Positions 1-8,602 of a DNA stretch of 64,000 bases are shown one piece after another (position 1 is the first letter of the stretch; each line of letters begins with the position of its first letter). Source of the DNA: Myxococcales bacterium 68-20 (GTDB lineage Bacteria; Myxococcota_A; Polyangia; Polyangiales; Polyangiaceae); contig MKVQ01000017.1 in assembly GCA_001899635.1 (NCBI GenBank), forward strand, positions 1 to 64,000, in the 5' to 3' direction. Both the position numbers and the translations under genes were made by a program. The notes under the pieces were generated by a model. The model ran no database searches. It had not been told where the DNA came from and worked only from the letters and a program-made list of their open reading frames with translations.

Positions 1-124
1 CCCACTTCCCAGCGCTCAGTCTCATGCCTGCGAGCTTGGACGCTCGGGCGCGCTCCCGAAAGGCCGCCCCTTCAAGCAGCGGATACGGAGCTGCGAGCCG
101 AGCGGCGCGCGCGTCGCGGCCTCT
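1..124 (+). promoter_or_regulatory. Sequence upstream of the CRISPR array, possible leader
   Basis: This stretch precedes the first repeat and contains no repeat copy at the expected 70-77 bp spacing, so the array begins at position 125. The crRNA-like strand and the degenerate last repeat both put the leader on this side. It is GC-rich rather than AT-rich, and no promoter can be pointed to. The true leader and any cas genes would lie further left, outside the window. Confidence 0.3.
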
Positions 125-2224
125 CTCTCCGCCGATCACCATCGGCGGCTCCGTTGAAGCGGAATTGTGCAGGTTCTCTGAGGCGCGGATCGGATTCTCT
201 CCGCCGATCACCATCGGCGGCTCCGTTGAAGCGGTACCTCGCGCTCCCGCTTCGGAGCTCCAACGGGCGGCTCTCCGCCGATCACCATCGGCGGCTCCGT
301 TGAAGCAGGCGTACCGCGTAGCTCTGTGGCGTCTCGTTGATGCCCTCTCCGCCGATCACCATCGGCGGCTCCGTTGAAGCAACGTGGCAATGCTCGGGGA
401 ACCGGAAGCCGACGACTCTCCGCCGATCACCATCGGCGGCTCCGTTGAAGCGCGTTGTCGTCCTCGTTCATCGTCCACGTGTCGACCAACTCTCCGCCGA
501 TCACCATCGGCGGCTCCGTTGAAGCGCGTAGTTTCCGCCGAGCGTGACCTTGTAGCGCTGACCGCTCTCCGCCGATCACCATCGGCGGCTCCGTTGAAGC
601 TCAGATCGTGCCGATCAGACTGGTGCACGCTTCTCGCGGCTCTCCGCCGATCACCATCGGCGGCTCCGTTGAAGCGGAATGCCGCGTACGGAAACGCTCC
701 GAGCCAGGCCGCCCTCTCCGCCGATCACCATCGGCGGCTCCGTTGAAGCGAGCGAGAAGAGCCTGCGGCTCCGCCGCCGATGGCTCCCTCTCCGCCGATC
801 ACCATCGGCGGCTCCGTTGAAGCGACGTGAAGATCACCGCCGTACGCCCGGAGCCGGCGGCTCTCCGCCGATCACCATCGGCGGCTCCGTTGAAGCCCCA
901 CGAAGCGGTAGACGTGGAGCTTCAGGATCGATTCCTCTCCGCCGATCACCATCGGCGGCTCCGTTGAAGCGCTCAGGTGGACGGCCGGTATACGGATCCA
1001 CTGGGCTCCTCTCCGCCGATCACCATCGGCGGCTCCGTTGAAGCGAGCGCCGCCCTCGATGGCCTCCGTCATCGGGGGCGGCTCTCCGCCGATCACCATC
1101 GGCGGCTCCGTTGAAGCCCGGGAGTGGGGCCAACGGTGGATTGCACGACGGGTCTCTCCGCCGATCACCATCGGCGGCTCCGTTGAAGCGAGCGACCACT
1201 TGATTGACTCGCCACGCTCGTCGCGCCACTCTCCGCCGATCACCATCGGCGGCTCCGTTGAAGCGCGCGCACGTTGAGCCCAGACGGGGCGGCGACCTTC
1301 GCGGCTCTCCGCCGATCACCATCGGCGGCTCCGTTGAAGCAACACGTCGCGCGACCTCAGGGGAGCGCCACCGAGTCCCTCTCCGCCGATCACCATCAGC
1401 GGCTCCGTTGAAGCGGCGACCGAGCCGAGAACGGCGTTGCCGACGAGCACGCCTCTCCGCCGATCACCATCGGCGGCTCCGTTGAAGCTGCAGAAACCCC
1501 AGGTGGCTTGCTATCCCATCGGCTAGCTCTCCGCCGATCACCATCGGCGGCTCCGTTGAAGCCACGGGACCGCTGTAGATATGCAGCGCGATACAGAGAA
1601 GCTCTCCGCCGATCACCATCGGCGGCTCCGTTGAAGCGAGATGCTCTCGCGCCGCGCGCTCGACTTCGCGCAACGCTCTCCGCCGATCACCATCGGCGGA
1701 GAGCGTTGAAGCCAGCTCCCGTGCCGCTCAGAGCGCCGTTTCCGAAGGCTCTCCGCCGATCACCATCGGCGGCTCCGTTGAAGCGGGTCGGACGACCCGC
1801 CGCCGCCACCGCCGCCACCGCCTCTCCGCCGATCACCATCGGCGGCTCCGTTGAAGCCGTCCGGCCGATGAGGGTCTCTCGGGGTCGATGTCGCCTCTCC
1901 GCCGATCACCATCGGCGGCTCCGTTGAAGCGCCGTCAGGCAGAACGCAGCGCGGATGAAGCGCTATGCTCTCCGCCGATCACCATCGGCGGCTCCGTTGA
2001 AGCTAGGTCTGCAGCGGAGACGGAGAGCGGCGCTCGGTCCTCTCCGCCGATCACCATCGGCGGCTCCGTTGAAGCCCGCTCCGGACGGCGCGGAGCTACG
2101 CCCGGCTCTTCTACCTCTCCGCCGATCACCATCGGCGGCTCCGTTGAAGCGGCGGCACCGTCGGCGCGCTGCGCAGCGCCTCGCGCGCCTCTCCGCCGAT
2201 CACCATCGGCGGCTCCGTTGATGC
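125..2224 (+). CRISPR. CRISPR array, 29 repeats and 28 spacers
   Basis: Twenty-nine near-identical 36-bp repeats start at 125, 197, 271, 345, 416, 490, 565, 640, 714, 788, 861, 935, 1009, 1082, 1154, 1229, 1305, 1379, 1453, 1527, 1602, 1676, 1749, 1822, 1895, 1968, 2040, 2115 and 2189. Each begins CTCTCCGCCGAT, carries the dyad GCCGAT-CACC-ATCGGC and ends CTCCGTTGAAGC. The 28 spacers are 35-40 bp and look unrelated to each other. The 3' end GTTGAAGC resembles the 8-nt crRNA 5' handle of type I and III systems, which points to transcription along the plus strand. The last repeat is degenerate (GTTGATGC), as expected at the leader-distal end. Variants are the repeat at 1379 (G to A at 1398) and the 37-bp repeat at 1676. 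No cas gene is in the window, so the subtype cannot be assigned. Confidence 0.97.
1671..1708. repeat. Perfect 17-bp palindrome replacing one CRISPR repeat
   Basis: The repeat at 1676-1712 is 37 bp and has AGAGC where the others have CTCC. Together with the last bases of the preceding spacer it makes a perfect inverted repeat: 1671-1687 (CAACGCTCTCCGCCGAT) pairs with 1692-1708 across the loop CACC. The usual repeat pairs only over its inner dyad. The changed right arm is an exact copy of the left arm plus the spacer end, which suggests a template switch during replication. Confidence 0.9.
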
Positions 2225-2655
2225 CGCGCCACGAGGGCGGCGTGCTCCTCCGCGGAGAGGTTCCTCTCGAAAACTACCGTTGCCTCCTCATGCGCGCCCC
2301 CGCGACCGGAAGCCATTTCGCTTTGGACTTCGTTTGCGGGCAGAAGGTGGTGCCGGTGAACGTGAAGGGGCAAGTCATGGTCAACCACTTTGGTCCCGTG
2401 CTCGCCGGGCAAGGAATCGCGCAGCTACTCCATCTCCATGCCCGCGAGTACCTCGCGGACGGCCGGCTCGTGCAGGTCCTGCCCGAATGGGCGGACGAAA
2501 CCTGGCCCCTCTACGCCGTCTACCACTTCGCAAGAAACATCTCGGCCGAGATACGCGACTTCGTCGACTACATCGTCACGCTGACGCGTGAGACGAGCAA
2601 CGGCGCGCACGGCGTTGTCGTACCGAAACGAGCAAAGCGTCGAAGAGCTCGGTGA
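2221..2655 (+). pseudogene. LysR-type regulator, C-terminal fragment
   Basis: The 144-residue frame opens on an ATG formed by the degenerate last CRISPR repeat. From about residue 14 it reads as the end of a LysR substrate-binding domain: a PLENYRCLLMRAP segment, then AGQGIAQL, then DGRLVQVLPEW and PLYAVY, and a final Phe-Val-Asp helix. The DNA-binding helix-turn-helix and the first part of the effector domain are missing, so it cannot act as a regulator. The break coincides with the end of the array. It is more likely a relic than an expressed gene. Homology to LysR is clear by motif; which LysR subgroup it came from is not. Confidence 0.7.
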
Positions 2656-3127
2656 GTGTCGAAGACGCTGTGGGCTAGAATGGATCACACCACGATCGGG
2701 TTCCTCTCTGGGTCGAGGGTGACGTTGCCCACGGGCGTCCAGTTGCGCGACTCGCCGGTCCAGCGACGAGTTCGAGCCTCTCCACCGATTCCAGACGGGC
2801 AGCGCCGCTTCTCCCGTCGTGAAAGGTAGCGCGGCCCACGACCGAGCTCGACGGTGAGCGACGTCGGTGGCTGGCTTCCCGGGCCGACGACATCAACACG
2901 CATGCGACGCCTACCATCGCAGACTCGCGACGGCAGAGCCAAAGGCGGCCCTCTCGATCGCCTCACCCTCGCGCTGCGATGCAGCAGCGCCACGGAGCTC
3001 GTGTCACCAAACGGGCGGACGTCGATGGAGCTCGAAGCTCACGCCTTCGATTGCGCGTCGACGAGCTCGCTCGTCGACGCGCTGGCGTGAACCATGCTCC
3101 GAGATGCGCTCGAAAGGACGGTCGGCC
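2656..3127. other. 472 bp without a recognisable gene
   Basis: Short open frames exist on both strands, but none has a convincing start, ribosome-binding site or recognisable family. A minus-strand frame that stops near 2685 ends in a protein-like tail (TPVGNVTLDPERNPIVV) and might be the relic of a gene. I could not assign it. Confidence 0.4.
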
Positions 3128-3679
3128 ATGGCAAAGATGGTTGGCAAGCAGAAGGATGTCGCGGGCCTCCTCAACTCGCTCATCGAGGTCGACCTCGACG
3201 CGATCGCGGCATACGAGGTCGCGATCGAGCGACTCGACGACGACGCCGACCAGGCGCAGCTCGGCGAGTTCAAGGGCGACCACGAACGTCACGTGCGTGA
3301 GCTCCAGCCTCTCGTCACGGAGCTCGGCGCGACTCCGGTGGAGAAGGCCGACATCAAGCGCGTGTTGATCAAAGGCAAGGTCGTGCTCGCGGCGATCGTC
3401 GGCGACCGGTTGATCCTCGTGGCGATGAAGACGAACGAGGACGACACGAACCTCGCCTACGATCAGGCCCTCGGCCGCGACGATCTACCGGCGCACGTCC
3501 GCGAGTTGCTGCTCCGGAACCGCGACGACGAGCGACGGCACCTGGCCTACATCGAGAAGCGTCTCGCGCAGTACGAGCTCACCGAGCCGGGAGAGGTGGA
3601 GCCACCGAGCCGGGCCCAGGGAGCGCAGGCGAGCGAGAGCGACGTCGCGCAGGCGGGCGAGGTCCCGAGCACCCGGTGA
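3128..3679 (+). CDS. DUF2383/PA2169-type four-helix protein
   Basis: A 183-residue protein that begins MAKMVGKQKDVAGLLNSLIE and matches the ferritin-like DUF2383 (PA2169) family. The helices carry regularly placed acidic residues and the pair DHERHV and DDERRH, spaced as in ferritin-like metal-binding bundles. Family members are small cytoplasmic proteins of unknown function, often stress-related. The bundle ends near residue 150; the last 30 residues are a low-complexity Glu/Pro/Ala tail. The ATG at 3128 is preferred because AAAGGA lies about 11 nt upstream; an in-frame ATG at 3104 would add eight residues. The gene is isolated and convergent with the lipoprotein gene at 3755. Confidence 0.75.
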   Translation: MAKMVGKQKDVAGLLNSLIEVDLDAIAAYEVAIERLDDDADQAQLGEFKGDHERHVRELQPLVTELGATPVEKADIKRVLIKGKVVLAAIVGDRLILVAMKTNEDDTNLAYDQALGRDDLPAHVRELLLRNRDDERRHLAYIEKRLAQYELTEPGEVEPPSRAQGAQASESDVAQAGEVPSTR

Positions 3680-3703
3680 CTCACCGGCGACGGCGCAACG
3701 CGG

Positions 3704-3733
3704 GCGCGAGTCGCTCCGCACGAGCGACCGCGC
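3704..3733. terminator. Hairpin between convergent genes
   Basis: GTCGCT at 3710-3715 pairs with AGCGAC at 3723-3728, and the stem continues through GCGCG/CGCGC with one bulged A. It sits between the 3' ends of the genes at 3679 (+) and 3755 (-), so it could end transcription from both sides. There is no T-run. Confidence 0.45.
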
Positions 3734-3754
3734 ACGCATCTCGTCGGCCCGCCG

Positions 3755-4885
3755 TCAGTCGGAACAGGTCATGCCGGCATCGCACGTCACGTCGGGAAGC
3801 ATCCCCGCCGTGCCCAAGCGCACCGGCTCCGCCTCGAAGCCGAACGCGAACGAGATCGCGCCGCACGAGAGGCCACGTCCGTCCTCTTTCTGCGTGAGAG
3901 GGAGGTCGCGCGCGCGACAGACCGAGTCGCGCAGCAGCCCGAGGAACTGACCGCTCTCGCAGATCCGCGTCCCGTTGAGCTCGAGCAGCTGCACGATCGA
4001 GAGGAGCTCGTTCGCTGGCGTTCGACCAGCAACGACAGCGTCCGTCATACGGATGGATCCGCTCCCATCGCGCACGATGCGGGCGGTCAGCATGCCATCG
4101 CTGGTGTTTAACTCATTGCCGATCAGGCCGAACGTCAGATCCTGGGCCTGCACGACGAGCACGTCATCGGCGACATAGCCCTTGATCGCCCCCGTCCAAA
4201 CGGGGTCCTTGCCGTCGACGATCTTGCCGGGTGAGTGAGCCCACGTGTCGCAACCATCCCACTGTGGCCCTGCCTCCGGAAGCGTGCCGCCGTCGCACCC
4301 CACCGACGAGAGCCCGGTGGCCGGGACGATGTGTACCGTGATCTCGTCGTCGTTCGAGAGCCCGTTGTAGCCGAACAGGCCAATGAGGTTCGTGAAGGCC
4401 CCGAGATCGATCTGTTTGTTGACCAGATCCCCGACGAGGTCACTGCCAGCATTGGTGCCGTTGAAGGCAGCGAAGCTCTCACTGATCGTGAGGAGGGCGT
4501 TGTCGATGCCGCCGTCCGCATCGGCCATGATGCCCTTGGACGACGTGCAGGGAGGATCGGAGGTCGTCGAGCCCGGAATCCCGGTACACCGACCGTCGAG
4601 GTCGTAGCCCATGACCTCTCCGTTCTTGCGCGCATAGAAGCGCCGGACACCAAGGACGTAGTTCTGCGCGCCTGCGTCTGCGGGGATCTTGTCCGCGGTG
4701 GGCGGCAGCGGCGGGTGAAGCTTCTTGCAAGGATCTTCCGGGACGATGATGTCGTCGACCACGTCGGCCGTCGCGGCATCGGGGCGAAGAAGGCCTTCCT
4801 CGTCGTTCACGCCGACGATCAGCTGACACGCTGCGAGGGCCGACAACGAAACGAAGCCGAGCGCGAGAGCGCGACGTCCGAGCAC
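3755..4885 (-). CDS. Secreted lipoprotein of kinase cassette A
   Basis: A 376-residue predicted lipoprotein: Arg-rich N-terminus, hydrophobic core, lipobox LAAC with Cys20, then an Asp-rich linker. No catalytic motif is recognised. It is paralogous to the lipoprotein at 45259-46419; shared landmarks are CQL(I/L)xG after the lipobox, a repeated Cys pair, DGG(I/V)DNALLTI, YNG followed by an acidic stretch, and a final Cys-rich tail. The start is GTG at 4885, directly abutting the TGA of the upstream gene (4886-4888), so it is probably translationally coupled. It is the last gene of the kinase/TPR/lipoprotein operon. I infer an outer-surface or periplasmic protein whose expression follows the kinase. 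Its function is unknown. Confidence 0.8.
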   Translation of the reverse strand: MLGRRALALGFVSLSALAACQLIVGVNDEEGLLRPDAATADVVDDIIVPEDPCKKLHPPLPPTADKIPADAGAQNYVLGVRRFYARKNGEVMGYDLDGRCTGIPGSTTSDPPCTSSKGIMADADGGIDNALLTISESFAAFNGTNAGSDLVGDLVNKQIDLGAFTNLIGLFGYNGLSNDDEITVHIVPATGLSSVGCDGGTLPEAGPQWDGCDTWAHSPGKIVDGKDPVWTGAIKGYVADDVLVVQAQDLTFGLIGNELNTSDGMLTARIVRDGSGSIRMTDAVVAGRTPANELLSIVQLLELNGTRICESGQFLGLLRDSVCRARDLPLTQKEDGRGLSCGAISFAFGFEAEPVRLGTAGMLPDVTCDAGMTCSD

Positions 4886-5968
4886 TCAGAACCTTCCTTC
4901 GATCGATGCCCCGCCGAGCGACGGAGAGACGCGCACACTCGAGACGCTCGCCGTGTTCGCCGTTCCGCTCGGAGAGTCCTTGCGGAGGACGAGGTAAACG
5001 CCGACGCCGAGGGCGACGGCGCCCACCGGCACGAGCACGTTGGCGACGTTCGCGAACGTTCGCGCGTCGTCCTTCGTCGCGTTCGCGTCGTTCCATGCGG
5101 ACGAGCCCTCGAAACAACGACCGCTCACGGGGTCGAAGTCCGCCCGGCTCGCGCCTGGGTTCTTCGCGGCGGAGCACTTGTCCTTGCCGGCGCCGTTCGT
5201 GGTCGCCGTCAGGATGCCGAAGACGCCTCCCGCAACCATGACGCCGAGGCCCGCGGCGCCGACCACGAACCCCGTCGTCCGGAGGCTGTTCGTCGGCGGC
5301 GGCCGCTCGCTGCTGGAGAACGCAGCACGCTCCGCAGGCTGGACCTCCGCTGCCGACGGCGCTGCCTTCTCTTCGTCGGCGAGAGCCGGGACGCGGACCT
5401 GCTGCTGGACGCCGTCGTTCGCGGTCGTCACGCTCGTGCGAAACGGCTGCTTTCCGGGCGCGGCGACGACGATCTCGTGCGTGCCCGGATCCACGGCGAT
5501 GCCCGCGGACCACGACGGCTGCAGGTATTTCACTCCGTCGAGCGTGACCTCGGCCCCGGCGATCGCCTCGGGCATCACGATCACGACACGCGAGATGCGC
5601 GGCTCGAGCTTCGCGATGTGCTCTTCGGCGAGCTTGATGCGATCGAGACGCGGCCGCTCACCGGCCTTCGAGATCGCGCGTAGCTCCTGGAAGCGCGCGT
5701 AGGCGCTCGCCCACTTGCCGATCTCCTCGTAGCAGACCGCGAGGTTCTGGAGCGTGCCGCCCGCGGGATCGAGACGGTAGCTCTCGAGGAGCATCGGACA
5801 CGCCGGGGCGAACTCGCGCTTCGCGAGCAGCACCTTCGCGCGCTGGAAGAGGTCTTCGGCCGCGGCCGAGCGATCGGCGGTGGGATCCGCCAGCGCCGAT
5901 CCGGTCACCGTGAGCGCCTGGGCTCCGATCGCGACGGAGATCGCGAGGACGCGAAGCGAGCGGGTCAT
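4886..5968 (-). CDS. TPR-like secreted/membrane protein of kinase cassette A
   Basis: A 360-residue protein with a signal peptide (hydrophobic to about residue 27). A TPR-like helical part follows (LFQRAKVLLAKREFAPAC to LQNLAVCYEEIGKWASAY, residues 40-95), then a PEGA-like beta segment (GAEVTLDGVKY, DPGTHEIVV), a Pro-rich linker and two hydrophobic segments near residues 235-260 and 315-335. The domain order matches the paralogue at 44234-45259. The family is common in myxobacteria beside Ser/Thr kinases and is of unknown function. Its ATG overlaps the kinase stop as ATGA (5965-5968), and its own TGA abuts the GTG of the lipoprotein gene. I infer an envelope protein that connects the kinase to the surface lipoprotein. 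Confidence 0.75.
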   Translation of the reverse strand: MTRSLRVLAISVAIGAQALTVTGSALADPTADRSAAAEDLFQRAKVLLAKREFAPACPMLLESYRLDPAGGTLQNLAVCYEEIGKWASAYARFQELRAISKAGERPRLDRIKLAEEHIAKLEPRISRVVIVMPEAIAGAEVTLDGVKYLQPSWSAGIAVDPGTHEIVVAAPGKQPFRTSVTTANDGVQQQVRVPALADEEKAAPSAAEVQPAERAAFSSSERPPPTNSLRTTGFVVGAAGLGVMVAGGVFGILTATTNGAGKDKCSAAKNPGASRADFDPVSGRCFEGSSAWNDANATKDDARTFANVANVLVPVGAVALGVGVYLVLRKDSPSGTANTASVSSVRVSPSLGGASIEGRF

Positions 5969-7368
5969 CGTCGGTCCTCCGATATCGGAGGCGCCGTGGT
6001 CGGCGGTGCTGGTCTCACGGGTTGGGACGCGCTCGGGACGGGGCGTATGCGCGGCGGGCGGGGCTGGGGCGTCGGCTCGGGGGGAGGCTCCGCCGAAGCC
6101 GTCGCGCTCGGCACGATGCCTACGCGAGTTGCGCTCGTGACAGGCGGAGGGGGCGGCGACTCGAACGTCGAATGCTCGGCGCTCGGTGCATCCGAAGGCT
6201 CCGCGGTCGCGCTCCGCGACAAGGGCGTCGAGACCGGGCCCGTCGATGCCAGCCACGCCCGGAGCGCGAGGGCTCCGAGACCGAGGAGGACGATTCCGCC
6301 GATGCTCGAGCCGAACAGCCACATGCGGCGGCGCCTCGTCGGTGCGAGGTCCAGCACCGTCTCCGTCACCGCGAACGCGGGAACGGAGGGCCTCGCCGCC
6401 GGGGGGATGAGGCTCACGCTGGGCTTGTCGGCACGGTCGATGCGGTCGGCGGAGAGCAGGCCGGACGGCGTGGCGAACGGGCGCAGGCCGGAGGCGAGAT
6501 CGTTCAACGATGCGCGACGCGCAGGATCCTTCACGAGACACGCGAGGACGAGCTTCTCCAGCGCCGGAGGGACCTCGGGCCGGAACGCGTGGATCGGGTG
6601 GGGTCGATCGGCTGTGATGGCGGCAAGCACGCCGGCCACGTTGTCCGCATCGAAGGGCACGTGCGCGCTGAGCAGCTCGTAGAGCACCACGCCGAGCGCC
6701 CAGACATCCGTTCGATGATCGACGCGCTTGGCGCTTCGGATCTGCTCCGGCGACATGTACGCCGGTGAGCCGAAGACGGCCTGCGTCTCGGTGAGCTTGG
6801 CGTCGCCCTCCACGGACGCGAGCTTGGAGATGCCGAAGTCGAGGACCTTGACGAGGGCGCTCCCATCGCGACGCTGCGCCAACCAGAGGTTCGACGGCTT
6901 GATGTCGCGATGCACGATCCCGGCCGCGTGCGCCTCGGCCAGCGCTTCGGAGGCCTGGAGCACACAGTCCACGGCGAGCGGGATCGGTAGCGGCCCGCGC
7001 GCGACGAGCTGCCCGAGATCCGCCCCTTCGAGGAGCTCCATCGCGATGTAGGGAAGCCCGTGCTCCGTCATCCCGACGTCATGGACGCGGATGACGTGCT
7101 CGCTCTTGATTCGTGAGGCCGCCCGCGCCTCCCGGAAGAAGCGCTCCACGCTCGCCGCATCCGCTGCGAGGCGGGGATGGAGGAACTTCACCGCGAGAGG
7201 CTCACCGAGCTGAAGGTGTCGGGCGGCAACGACAGCCCCCATGCCTCCATCTCCGATGCTGTGTTCGAGCTGGTATCGACCGGCGATCACGTCGCCCGGT
7301 CGAGGGAGCCAGACCTCCTGGTCCGGCCCCGTAGTGCTCTTCCACCTCGTCGCAGCCTCGTCGCTCAA
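5965..7368 (-). CDS. Membrane-anchored Hanks-type Ser/Thr protein kinase (cassette A)
   Basis: A 467-residue kinase. The ATP loop IGDGGMG is at residues 38-44, the invariant Lys at 61 (AVKFL), the catalytic loop HRDIKPSN at 153-160, DFG at 177-179 and SPE at 206-208, so all catalytic residues are present. One transmembrane segment lies at about 349-369. Beyond it is a Pro/Ser/Ala-rich extracytoplasmic tail of about 95 residues with no recognisable sensor domain. The PknB-type plan puts the kinase domain in the cytoplasm. It leads an operon with the TPR protein (4-nt overlap) and the lipoprotein. The paralogue at 42802 has its HRD motif at the same residue number. Substrates cannot be read from sequence. 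Confidence 0.93.
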   Translation of the reverse strand: MSDEAATRWKSTTGPDQEVWLPRPGDVIAGRYQLEHSIGDGGMGAVVAARHLQLGEPLAVKFLHPRLAADAASVERFFREARAASRIKSEHVIRVHDVGMTEHGLPYIAMELLEGADLGQLVARGPLPIPLAVDCVLQASEALAEAHAAGIVHRDIKPSNLWLAQRRDGSALVKVLDFGISKLASVEGDAKLTETQAVFGSPAYMSPEQIRSAKRVDHRTDVWALGVVLYELLSAHVPFDADNVAGVLAAITADRPHPIHAFRPEVPPALEKLVLACLVKDPARRASLNDLASGLRPFATPSGLLSADRIDRADKPSVSLIPPAARPSVPAFAVTETVLDLAPTRRRRMWLFGSSIGGIVLLGLGALALRAWLASTGPVSTPLSRSATAEPSDAPSAEHSTFESPPPPPVTSATRVGIVPSATASAEPPPEPTPQPRPPRIRPVPSASQPVRPAPPTTAPPISEDRR

Positions 7369-7577
7369 GACGTGACCATTCTACACAAACGGCGAATACG
7401 CGAATGGAGGACCTCGGATCGGCTTCCCTGGCGCAATCACTGGCCTGGGATGTGCGCGAGGTGTAGCCGGTCGGCTTCCGGCCGGCTTCCCTGGCGGAAT
7501 CACGGGCATGGGAGCCACGGCGATGGCGGTTAGGCGCGTGAGACGCACCGAGCCATCCGAGGTGCTACAGGTGCGAC
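7369..7577. promoter_or_regulatory. Divergent promoter region with an imperfect 25-bp direct repeat
   Basis: The 209 bp separate the kinase operon (minus) from the secreted-protein/sigma operon (plus). Two 25-bp copies, differing at two positions and beginning CGGCTTCCCTGGCG, lie at 7420-7444 and 7483-7507, 63 bp apart (six helical turns). The spacing suits cooperative binding by a regulator that could control both sides. No clear -35/-10 pair was identified. Confidence 0.4.
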
Positions 7578-8561
7578 GTGCCGGCCATCCTCCGCCTCGC
7601 TGGGTTTCTCATCGCCGGCGCGTGCAGCCTCTTGGCCGCACGCTCGGCGGCCGGAGCGGAGGGCGCGGAGCCGGAGCCCCACGACGGGCTGGCCTATGAG
7701 GCCGTCGGCCGAGGATGCCCGCTGGAGAGCACGTACCGGGCCGAGGCGCGCCAGCGTATGCCCGAGCGGACGGATCGCGCGCGCACGCTTCGGGTGAAGC
7801 TGTCGCCGGTGCCCCGCGGCTTCGAGGGCACGGTCGAAGCGATCGAGATCTCGGCAGGGAGGCCTCATGTCGTGGCCTCGCGCACCGTCGCGGGCACGAC
7901 GTGCGAGGAGGTCGCCGACGCGACTCTGTTGCTCGTCGCGCTCGGCCTCCTCGAAGCGCGCCCTCCTCCGGCTCCGCCGCCGGCGCCTGCGCCCGCGCCG
8001 GAGGCCGCGCCGATCGAGCCGGCGCCCGTCCGTCCGGCCGTCCGGCCCACCTTCCACGTCGCGGGCCTTGCGCTCGCGGCGTCGGGATTCGGACCGGTCG
8101 CCGTCGGGGGCGGAGCGCGCCTCGGCGTCGGGCTCGAGCGGCGCGGCCTCGTCCGACCCGAGCTCCGTCTGGGCGTCGATGTCGTCGGCGAGGCGGAGCT
8201 ACGGAACGCCATCGGCACGGCACGTCGCTCCCTGCTCGCGGGGCGGGTCGACCTCTGCCCGCTCGCGTTCGGAACCCGACCCGTGCTCGCTCGTATCTGC
8301 GCGGCCGGCGCGGTCGGAGAGGTACGTGTGCGCGGCGAGAACGTGGCCTCCCCCCGGGACGAGGGCCGGCTCTACACGGCCGTCGGAGGCCTCCTGCGCG
8401 GCCATGCTCGCCTCGCCGGTGGCCTCGGTGCCGACCTCTCCGTCGGCGTCCTCGCCCCGATCGCGCCACATCGTTTCTTCTTCGAGCCCGACGCGACCTT
8501 GTTCCGACTCGATCGACCGGTACCCTTCGTCGAGGGGGGCCTCTCGTGGTCGATTCCGTGA
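7578..8561 (+). CDS. Secreted protein, possible outer-membrane barrel
   Basis: A 327-residue protein with a signal peptide ending near ARSAAGAEG. An N-terminal domain of about 100 residues is followed by a Pro/Ala linker (near residues 130-155). The C-terminal half has alternating hydrophobic and Gly-rich strands (VGGGARLGVGL, RPELRLGVDVVG, FVEGGLSWSIP) and ends in an aromatic/hydrophobic strand, as outer-membrane barrels do. It starts with GTG. Its stop overlaps a possible GTG start of the ECF sigma gene (GTGA at 8558-8561), which suggests co-translation. The arrangement (surface protein, then sigma factor, then membrane partner) would fit a cell-surface signalling path, but there is no sequence proof. 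No family recognised. Confidence 0.6.
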   Translation: MPAILRLAGFLIAGACSLLAARSAAGAEGAEPEPHDGLAYEAVGRGCPLESTYRAEARQRMPERTDRARTLRVKLSPVPRGFEGTVEAIEISAGRPHVVASRTVAGTTCEEVADATLLLVALGLLEARPPPAPPPAPAPAPEAAPIEPAPVRPAVRPTFHVAGLALAASGFGPVAVGGGARLGVGLERRGLVRPELRLGVDVVGEAELRNAIGTARRSLLAGRVDLCPLAFGTRPVLARICAAGAVGEVRVRGENVASPRDEGRLYTAVGGLLRGHARLAGGLGADLSVGVLAPIAPHRFFFEPDATLFRLDRPVPFVEGGLSWSIP

Positions 8562-8602
8562 TCGCGGCGCGCCCTGGCGCGCATGGTCAGCGAGACACGC
8601 CC

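Noticed and set aside
1888-2655. A 255-codon open frame running through the last CRISPR repeats into the LysR fragment
   Set aside because: The first two thirds only translate repeats and spacers; the repeat contains no stop in that frame. Only the part after 2221 resembles a protein.
8558-8602. GTG start at 8558 for the sigma factor
   Set aside because: It overlaps the previous stop attractively, but the added residues are not sigma-like; ATG at 8603 was used. The choice is not certain.
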